64,000 nucleotides of DNA from Ascidia mentula (lineage: Eukaryota > Chordata > Ascidiacea > Phlebobranchia > Ascidiidae), in contig OX387200.1 in NCBI GenBank assembly GCA_947561715.1, positions 12,340,501 to 12,404,500 of the forward strand, given 5' to 3'. Under the pieces are notes generated by a model. That model saw nothing but the letters and a program-made list of their open reading frames with translations. It was not told the origin of the DNA and made no database searches. Positions 53,001-59,758 of the stretch are shown here, in pieces; positions within the stretch are counted from its first letter, which is position 1, and every line of letters begins with the position of its first letter. Made by a program: the position numbers and the translations under genes.

Positions 53001-55791
53001 AATTTTTTATCGAAAAGTCATATACTGCAAAATGGTCAAGTGCTGAAATCGCAAAGTTACATGCGTTGTGCAACCGCAAAAGCAATACTGGAGTACCGGT
53101 GTTTTCCAATGAAAATAAAACTTGTACTGAAAAAAATATTTTTCATCGAAAAGTCATATACTGCAAAATGGACAAATGCTGAAATCGCACAGTTACATAC
53201 GTTGTGCAACCGCAAAAGCAATACTGGAGTACCGGTGTTTTCCAATGTATGATAAAACTTGTACTGAAAAAAACAATTTTTTATCGAAAAGTCATATACT
53301 GCAAAATGGTCAAGTGCTGAAATCGCAAAGTTACATGCGTTGTGCAACCGCAAAAGCAATACTGGAGTACCGGTGTTTTCCAATGAAAATAAAACTTGTA
53401 CTGAAAAAAATATTTTTCATCGAAAAGTCATATACTGCAAAATGGACAAATGCTGAAATCGCACAGTTACATACGTTGTGCAACCGCAAAAGCAATACTG
53501 GAGTACCGGTGTTTTCCAATGTATGATAAAACTTGTACAGAAAAAAATTATTATTTTTTATAGAAAAGTCATATACTGCAAAATGGACAAGTGCTGAAGT
53601 GGCATAGTTACATACGTTGTGCAACCACAAAAGCAATACTGGATTATCAACGTTTTCCACTGTATAATAATGCTTGTACAGAAAAAAAATATTTTTCATC
53701 GAAAAGTCATATTCTGCGAAATGGACAAATGCGGAAATCGCACAGTTACATACGTTGTGCAACCGCAAAAGCAATACTGGAGTACCAGCGTTTTCCACTG
53801 CAAAATAAAGCTTGTACTGAAAAAAATTATTTTTCATCGAAAAGTCATATACTGCAAAATGGACAAATGCGGAAATCGCATAGTTACAAACCTTGTGCAA
53901 CCGCAAAAGCAATACTGGAGAACCAGCGTTTTCCACTGTATAATAAAGCTTGTACTGAAAAAAAAAAATTTTTTATCGAAAAGTCATATACTGCAAAATG
54001 GACAAGTGCTGAAATGGCACAGTTACATACATTGTGCAACCGCAAAAGCAACACTGGAGTACCAGCGTTTTCCACTGTATAATTAAGCTTGTGCTGCAAA
54101 AAAATATTTTTTATCGAAAAGTCATATACTGCAAAATGGACAAGTGCTGAAATCGCACAATTACATACGTTGGGCAACCGCAAGAGCAATACTGGAGTAC
54201 CGGTGTTTCCTAATGTATGATGAAACTTGTACTGAAAAAAAATATTTTCTAACGAAAAGTTATATACTGCAAAATGGACAAGTGCTGAAATCGCACAGGT
54301 ACATACGTTGTGCAACCGCAAAAGCAATAATGGAGTACCGGTGTTTTCCAATGTATGATAAAACTTGTACTGAAAAAAAATATTTTTCATCGAAAAGTCA
54401 TATACTGCGAAATGGACAAGTCCTGAAATCGCACAGGTACATACGTTGTGCAACCGCAAAAGCAATACTGGAGTACCGGTGTTTTCCAATGTATGATAAA
54501 ACTTGTACAGAAAAAAAATTTTTTTTATCGAAAAGTCATATACTGCAAAATTCGACAAGTGCTGAAATCGCACAGTTGCATACGTTGTGCAACCGCAAAA
54601 GCAATACTGGAGTACCGGTGTTTTCCAATGTATGATAAAACTTGTGCAGAAAAAAAATATTTTTCATCGAAAAGTCATATACTGCAAAATTCGACAAGTG
54701 CTGAAATCGCACAGTTACATACGTTGTGCAACCGCAAAAGCAATACTGGAGTACCGGTGTTTTCCAATGTATGATAAAACTTGTACAGAAAAAAATTATT
54801 ATTTTTTATAGAAAAGTCATATACTGCAAAATGGACAAGTGCTGAAGTGGCATAGTTACATACGTTGTGCAACCACAAAAGCAATACTGGATTATCAACG
54901 TTTTCCACTGTATAATAATGCTTGTACAGAAAAAAAAATTTTTTTTATCGAAAAGTCATATACTGCAAAATTCGACAAGTGCTGAAATCGCACAGTTGCA
55001 TACGTTGTGCAACCGCAAAAGCAATACTGGAGTACCGGTGTTTTCCAATGTATGATAAAACTTGTACAGAAAAAAAAATTTTTTTATCGAAAAGTCATAT
55101 ACTGCAAAATTCGACAAGTGCTGAAATCGCACAGTTACATACGTTGTGCAACCGCAAAAGCAATAGTGGAGTTCCAGCGTTTTCCACTGTATAACAAAGC
55201 TTGTACTGAAAAAAATTACTTTTTATCGAAAAGTCATATACTGCAAAATGGACAAATGCGGAAATCGCATAGTTACATACGTTGTGCAACCGCAAAAGCA
55301 ATACTGGAGTACCAGCGTTTTCCACTGCATAATAAAGCTTGTACTGAAAAAAAATATTTTTTATCGAAAAGTCATAAGTGCTGAAGTGGCACAGTTACAT
55401 ACGTTGTGCAACCGCAAAAGCAATACTGGAGTATCAGCGTTTTCCATTGTATAATAAAGCTTGTACAGAAAAAAATATTTTTTATCAAAAAGTCATATAC
55501 TACAAAATGGACAAGTGCTGAAATCGCACAGTTACATACGTTGTGCAACCGCAAAAGCAATACTGGAGTATCAGCGTTTTCCATTGTATAATAAAGCTTG
55601 TACAGAAAAAAATATTTTTTATCAAAAAGTCATATACTACAAAATGGACAAGTGCTGAAGTGGCACAGTTACATACGTTGTGCAACCGCAAAAGCAATAC
55701 TGGAGTACCAGCGTTTTCCACTGTATAATAAAGCTTGTACTGAAAAAAAATATTTTTTATCGAAAAGTCATATACTGCAAAATGGGCAAGT
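50073..55791 (+). repeat. About 5.7-kb satellite block, copy 2 of the 6760-bp repeat
   Basis: This is the third appearance of the long B-type block. It matches 43313-49030 almost base for base at +6760, with a 1-bp difference in an A-run near 55600. The match stops near 55791, where this copy has 'gggcaagtgcggaaatcg' and the earlier one 'gggcaagtgctgaaatgg'. Confidence 0.9.
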
Positions 55792-56396
55792 GCGGAAATC
55801 GCACAGTTACATACGTTGTGCAACCGCAAAAGCAATACTGGAGTACCAGCGTTTTCCACTGTATAATAAAGCTTGTACTGAAAAAAAACTATTGTTTGTC
55901 GAAAAGTCATATACTGCAAAATGGACAAGTGCTGAAATCGCACAGTTACATACGTTGTGCAACCGCAAAAGCAATACTGGAGTAACAGCGTTTTCCACTG
56001 TATAATAAAGCTTGTACTGAAAAAAAAATATTTTTTATCGAAAAGTCATATACTACAAAATGGACAAGTGCTGAAGTGGCACAGTTACATACGTTGTGCA
56101 ACCGCAAAAGCAATACTGGAGTACCAGCGTTTTCCACTGTATAATAAAGCTTGTACTGAAAAAAAATATTTTTTTTTGATCGAAAAGTCATATACTGCAA
56201 AATGGACAAATGGTGAAATCGCACAGTTACATACGTTGTGGAACCGCAAAAGCAATACTGGAGTACCATCGTTTTCCACTGTATAATAAAGCTTGTACAG
56301 AAAAAAATGTTTTTTATCGAAAAGTCATATACTGCAAAATGGACAAGTGCTGAAATCGCACAGTTGCATACGTTGTGCAACCGCAAATGTAATTAT
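55792..56396 (+). repeat. Last forward-oriented monomers
   Basis: About four A-like units close the forward array, with long irregular A/T runs (for example 'atatttttttttgatcg' near 56167), 'cgttgtggaaccgc' and 'gtaccatcgttttcc'. They are more variable than the blocks to the left, as expected at an array edge. The last unit stops within 'caaccgcaaatgtaattat'. Confidence 0.85.
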
Positions 56397-56450
56397 ATGC
56401 AACTGTGCGAATTCAGCACTTGTCCATTTTGCAGTATATAACTTTTCGAT
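56316..56450. repeat. Inverted-repeat junction of the satellite (54-bp arms, 27-bp spacer)
   Basis: The left arm at 56316-56369 ('atcgaaaagtcatatactgc' through 'cacagttgcat') is nearly the reverse complement of the right arm at 56397-56450 ('atgcaactgtgcgaattcag' through 'acttttcgat'). Only a couple of bases differ. The spacer is 56370-56396. Beyond the arms the complementarity continues, with more mismatches, for about three units on each side. A structure like this could extrude a hairpin and marks the point where monomer orientation flips. Confidence 0.9.
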
Positions 56451-56870
56451 GAAAAATATTTGTTTTCAGCACAAGTTTCATTATACAGTGGAAAACACTG
56501 GTACACCAGTATTGCATTTGCGGTTGCACAACGTATGTAACTGTGCGATTTCAGCACTTGTCCATTATGTAGTATATGACTTTTCGATAAAAATTTTTTT
56601 TTAGAGCAAGCGTTATTATACAGTGGAAAACACCGGTACTCCAGTGTTGATTATGCGGTTGCACATCTTATGTAACTGTGCGATTTCAGCACTTATCCGT
56701 TCTGCAGTATATCACTTTTCGATAAAAAATATGTTTTTTCAGTACAAGTTTTATCATACAGTGGAAAAACTTTGGTACTCCAGTATTGCTTTTGCGGTTG
56801 CACAACGTATGTAACTGTGCGATTTCAGCACTTGTCCGTTTTGCAGTATATTTCGAAATTACTGACTTTT
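56397..56870 (-). repeat. Inverted satellite tail (about 3.4 diverged monomers)
   Basis: From 56397 the units read in reverse: 'gcagtatat', 'cttttcgat', 'ttatacagtggaaaac', 'gcggttgcacaacgtatg' and 'tttcagcacttgtcc' follow one another with a period near 138. At least one unit is B-type ('aacaccggtactccag' near 56628). Divergence is higher than in the main array. The last unit ends in 'gcagtatatttcgaaattac' followed by 'tgacttttcc', so the exact edge is uncertain by about 20 bp. Short open frames here are by-products of the repeat. Confidence 0.9.
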
Positions 56871-57423
56871 CCATACGCTACCGTGCGGTTACAAACCTTT
56901 CAGTAGTTTCCCTTCTGGCCCAGCCGTCCACCAGCGACTTGCTGTCTGACGATGCAACTGCGTAGGTACCTAAAAACAAAAATTTGTACATCAGTAAAAA
57001 CGTACGACGTCGAATTTTCCCCAATTAACTTACGTTGTAACGAAAATAGTTTGTAAAACAGTTTAAGTAAGCTTTGTTTTTGCGAAAGGAACTTTTAGAA
57101 TTATTCTTAGTTGGCCAAAAGTAAGTGAATAACGAACTCGCGAAAAGCGTGTTTAAAACGCTTAACAACTAGAAATTATTTACAGACAAACTAGTTTAAA
57201 ACAGACCTACAATGTGTTGATGAATTGCATCAGTCCCAATGGTCCAAGTGTCTCAGTTTTTCAGTATGAAGCAACATTTGAATGGCAGCGACTGCCCACT
57301 GTGGCAATAAATATAGTGATTAATTTACAAAGTAATGTCATTTCATAGGTTATGAACATACAAAATGTTTATTACAGATCTCAGATTTGGTCTCAGACCG
57401 AGCTTCGCTCCAAGAACAGACCA
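56871..57423. other. Unrecognised flanking sequence
   Basis: This is non-repetitive sequence between the satellite and the first 69-bp repeat. I see no long reading frame, RNA gene or known element in it. The right part (about 57200-57423) may belong to an LTR whose end lies near 57498, because it leads without a break into the 69-bp repeat and the tRNA-like sequence, but no LTR start could be fixed. Confidence 0.5.
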
Positions 57424-57492
57424 TCGGTGTCGGGACCTGCTGCCAACATGGTGTCGGAAGCTTGATGTCGGGTCTTCGCCCATGCGACCCTT
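57424..57492. repeat. 69-bp dispersed repeat, copy A (probable LTR-derived)
   Basis: 'tcggtgtcgggacctgctgc' to 'catgcgaccctt' matches 58667-58735 at 67 of 69 positions; both differences are g in this copy and a in the other. Outside the 69 bp the two sites are unrelated. Here the repeat is followed after 6 bp by a tRNA-Trp-like sequence beginning with the complement of CCA, as at the end of an LTR next to its primer-binding site. Membership of an LTR family is inference. Confidence 0.75.
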
Positions 57493-57498
57493 TATTTC

Positions 57499-57549
57499 TG
57501 GTGACCCCGACGTGATCTCGAACACAACTCTTTTGATGCTGGAGTCGGA
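57499..57549 (-). pseudogene. tRNA-Trp-derived sequence with CCA tail (primer-binding site or tRNA retro-copy)
   Basis: On the minus strand this reads 'gactccagcatc', then 'gttgtgttcgag', then 'atcacgtcggggtcacca'. Eukaryotic tRNA-Trp has, in the same order, the anticodon arm with CCA ('tgactccagatcag'), the T arm ('gtgttcgaatcacg') and the acceptor strand ending 'tcggggtca' plus CCA. About 50 nt are alike, with small indels; the D arm and 5' acceptor strand are absent, so it is no working tRNA gene. The CCA is not encoded in animal tRNA genes, so its presence points to a copy of mature tRNA or to an LTR-element primer-binding site. Ty3/gypsy elements of the CsRn1 group are known to prime with tRNA-Trp. 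The match goes well past the usual 18-nt primer site, which favours a copied primer. Confidence 0.65.
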
Positions 57550-57564
57550 TCAAATCAAGCGCGA

Positions 57565-57586
57565 TGCCTTCTGATGCTGGAGTCAA
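57565..57586 (-). repeat. Second partial tRNA-Trp anticodon-arm copy
   Basis: 'ccttctgatgctggagtcaa' repeats 'ttttgatgctggagtcgg' (57531-57548) about 38 bp downstream. It is even closer to the antisense anticodon arm of tRNA-Trp. It may reflect a second priming or template-slip event, or a local duplication. Confidence 0.45.
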
Positions 57587-57589
57587 TGA

Positions 57590-58666
57590 AATTCAAGTGT
57601 AACGCCAAACTGCTGTGAAGTTTGTTTTGTAATGCAAAACTACTATATTTTCCTTCTTTTCGTCACGAAATGTGTTTTTCAACTTTACTCCTTTTCCCCT
57701 AGGTAATTTTAATTAGGTAAAGGTATGCTAACGCATGTCGCCGAAACAGTAATTTTTGATGTTTTTTTTCTGCGTGTTATATTTCCGCACATAACTTAAT
57801 GCCAGGTAAGTCTACAAGCCATAACCAAGCGGACCAAAGTGCCGCGATAGGGACGTTTTAGAAAGCCTTTCGAACGCGAGAAGCACGACACTAGCGACCT
57901 GTCGTTACACGGTAATTGCGGCAAGGCCACCTCTTCACTGCCTGCATTTTTTTGCCTCATAGGGATCAAAGTCCATGCTCCAATTTTAGTTAGTGATTGA
58001 CCAGTTGGCACAGCCAAGGTCAACGGGCTGTAGATGGCAAAGGTTGTGTTGTTGGTATATTCCTTATAGGTTTTTTTGATGATTTGGCAAGATTGTTTAC
58101 CGACATGCGTATAGCAAACCTAGCCTAAAATTACCACCTTTCCTTTTTGTAATCCTAATGCACGGTTTACTCTTTCGTGTAATTTTGCCTTCTTCAGTTA
58201 TGCTTCAACCGTTTCAAATCAGTTTTACGACGATTGACTACGCCTATTCCACACAAGTTTTCCCCGAAACTGCGGCGCAAAATCGACGCATCCAAGTCCA
58301 AGCAACAAAGATGAAGTCCCTGGCACTGCTCGTCAATTCCCACTTCATGGACTTCGTGAAGACGACGCACTTCAAGAGATGCAGAGAGCATGCCATGTCG
58401 GACAACTTTATATGTGGAAGGCTTGGATAACTGCGCGCATATGAATCAGTTTTCGGAAAACACTTGTTCGGTGGGGAAGCTATGTAGGGATATTGGCTTG
58501 TGGTTCGAATATTTATTGATTTTTTTTTAAACTTGGTCATTTGAAACCGCTTTATACTCTTTTACATTTACATCCGTCTTTCTGGCGCCTAAGCTTGTTA
58601 TCTCGCTTGCGTTACGTCTTTCAATTTGCGCTACTTCTCCTTTGTCGAGTAATCGCAGCAATTATC
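57590..58666. other. Unrecognised intergenic sequence
   Basis: Two open stretches are visible, 57796-58023 on the minus strand (75 codons) and 58158-58430 on the plus strand (90 codons). Neither shows a domain, a signal peptide or a splice-supported extension that I recognise, and the second overlaps comparable open frames on the other strand. I do not call them genes. The rest holds A/T-rich runs and nothing I can name. Confidence 0.5.
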
Positions 58667-58735
58667 TCGGTGTCGGGACCTGCTGCCAACATGGTGTCGA
58701 AAGCTTGATGTCGAGTCTTCGCCCATGCGACCCTT
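58667..58735. repeat. 69-bp dispersed repeat, copy B
   Basis: This second copy of 57424-57492 in the same orientation is 1243 bp away. It is followed by 'ctgatgtgcttttaaaacag', so it lacks the tRNA-like sequence seen next to copy A. Equal length and sharp edges in both copies suggest that a defined module was copied, not a random overlap. Confidence 0.75.
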
Positions 58736-59125
58736 CTGATGTGCTTTTAAAACAGAAAGTCATTCATATACGTGCACCACAATATCTTAGAACTTGCAAG
58801 GCACCACTCACATGCAGGTGCTCATGCCTAATTAAATGAATCAAATGGTAATTAGCCAAAATCCAAAGGCTAGTCAGATGCATGCATGGTAAAAAATCAA
58901 AAAATATATAATTTGAGAGTTGAATTATCTGAATTAATTCATCGCCAATATTATTGCATTACACATCCACATATATGATCGTTGACTATTAGCATGAAAA
59001 TAGAATACGAAACACTGATAGCGTCCAAGAATAGACTAGAGCGATAGATTCTATTTTCCCGCTTTAAATCTCTAATTGTGTCAGCTAACGTGCGCTATCT
59101 AACGACTAATAGTCGACTAATGGGG
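58736..59125. other. Unrecognised A/T-rich spacer
   Basis: No reading frame of note, RNA gene or repeat could be recognised between the second 69-bp copy and the presumed LTR of the BEL/Pao element. A short self-complementary pair, 'ctattagcatg' / 'gactaatag', is not specific. Confidence 0.5.
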
Positions 59126-59707
59126 TGCTGACAACAGGGAAGCTCCAGTTTGATGAGTTTGTCACTTAATGGTTACCCGTTCAGCCTTGCTTAAATGTTG
59201 TTTTGATGACGATTGTAAACGCGTCCCATCCAGTCTTCTAGGTAGCCGAGCCCGCGAAACACAACATACACTTGTATTCGATACAGGAACGACCGGCACA
59301 ACAACGCGCCAGAAATGGAACGGTTTCTAGTTAAAGAAACACAATTGTACATTCAATATATAGACAAATTCAATCGCACTTACCGAACTGTTTTGCGACC
59401 GATCTTATTCCGTAAATTATCAGTAGTGACAACACATCTTTCAGTTGCATTAGTAATCCAGTAAACTTTTCAATTGTTGCAAAGCAGTCAAACTATTTCG
59501 CGTTTTGCAACTAAAACCTTATTCAAATAGAATCAGTATTAATATATGTACCACAATAACTGGCAACACAACTAGCAATGAAAAACATAACCATGCGGTC
59601 TGCACGCGCACGTCTACTGCGCAGCCTTTGTCACATAATAACGAGTTGTGCCAAACATAGAAAACATAACGTGAAAGAATTGACGAAATTGGGTTTGGGA
59701 ATCTACA
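59126..59707 (-). mobile_element. Probable 3' LTR of the BEL/Pao element
   Basis: On the minus strand the sequence right after the purine tract starts 'tgtagattcccaaaccc', as an LTR should (TG...). The inner edge at 59707 is therefore fairly safe. The outer edge is a guess: 'tgctgacaacagggaag' at 59126 on the plus strand would give the matching ...CA end and an LTR of 582 bp. A 'tctatatattg' stretch near 59352-59362 could serve as a TATA element. The other LTR is outside the window, so neither the length nor a target-site duplication can be checked here. Confidence 0.5.
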
Positions 59708-59708
59708 T

Positions 59709-59717
59709 CCTCCCCCA
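59709..59717 (-). promoter_or_regulatory. Polypurine tract of the BEL/Pao element
   Basis: The minus strand reads 'tctgggggagga' immediately before the presumed LTR start 'tgtagat'. A G-rich purine run next to the 3' LTR is the plus-strand primer site in LTR elements. It lies about 45 bp beyond the end of the integrase-side reading frame, the usual position. Confidence 0.65.
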
Positions 59718-59758
59718 GAAAATTGGGCATTGTACCAATTTTACATCGACACAAAGAT

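Larger units (their letters stand above)
1..56396 (+). repeat. 138-bp tandem satellite array (main array, head to tail)
   Basis: A single family of tandem units repeats with a period of 138 bp from the first base to 56396, about 409 period lengths, and is open at the left edge. Each unit contains, in order, an invariant core 'acgttgtgcaaccgcaaaag', 'caatactgga', a variable 'gagta(t/c)c(a/g)gcg/tgt' stretch, 'ttttccactgtataataaag', 'cttgtactg', an A-run followed by a T-run, 'atcgaaaagtcatatactgc', and 'aaaatggacaagtgctgaaa'. Units differ by point changes and 1-bp indels (137 to 139 bp), mostly in the A/T runs. Since 138 is divisible by three and few units contain stops, both strands are open for long distances, giving a 46-residue protein-like repeat. 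I see no splice signals, initiation context or recognisable domain, so I regard it as non-coding. Array size, homogeneity and higher-order structure suggest centromeric, pericentromeric or other heterochromatic DNA; that location is inference. Confidence 0.97.

Noticed and set aside
1-56396. CRISPR-like array of repeats and spacers
   Set aside because: The whole 138-bp unit is conserved; there are no unique spacers, no leader and no cas genes, and the flank is eukaryotic.
1-56396. CENP-B box in the monomer
   Set aside because: No match to the essential nTTCGnnnnAnnCGGGn pattern; the 'tttcgat' on the reverse strand is followed by A/T runs.
1-56396. Telomeric or subtelomeric short repeats inside the array
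   Set aside because: No runs of TTAGG, TTAGGG or similar motifs were seen.
56397-56870. Small open frames at 56293-56604 and 56623-56814 as genes
   Set aside because: They are the inverted satellite units read in the frame seen elsewhere on the minus strand.
57499-57549. Functional tRNA-Trp gene
   Set aside because: The D arm and 5' acceptor strand are missing and CCA is present in the DNA, so it is a derived copy or primer-binding site.
57796-58023. 75-codon minus-strand open frame as a host gene or exon
   Set aside because: No recognisable domain and no convincing splice sites; it may belong to an old dispersed repeat, but I cannot support either.
58158-58430. 90-codon plus-strand open frame as a small gene
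   Set aside because: Comparable open frames overlap on the other strand and no family is recognised.
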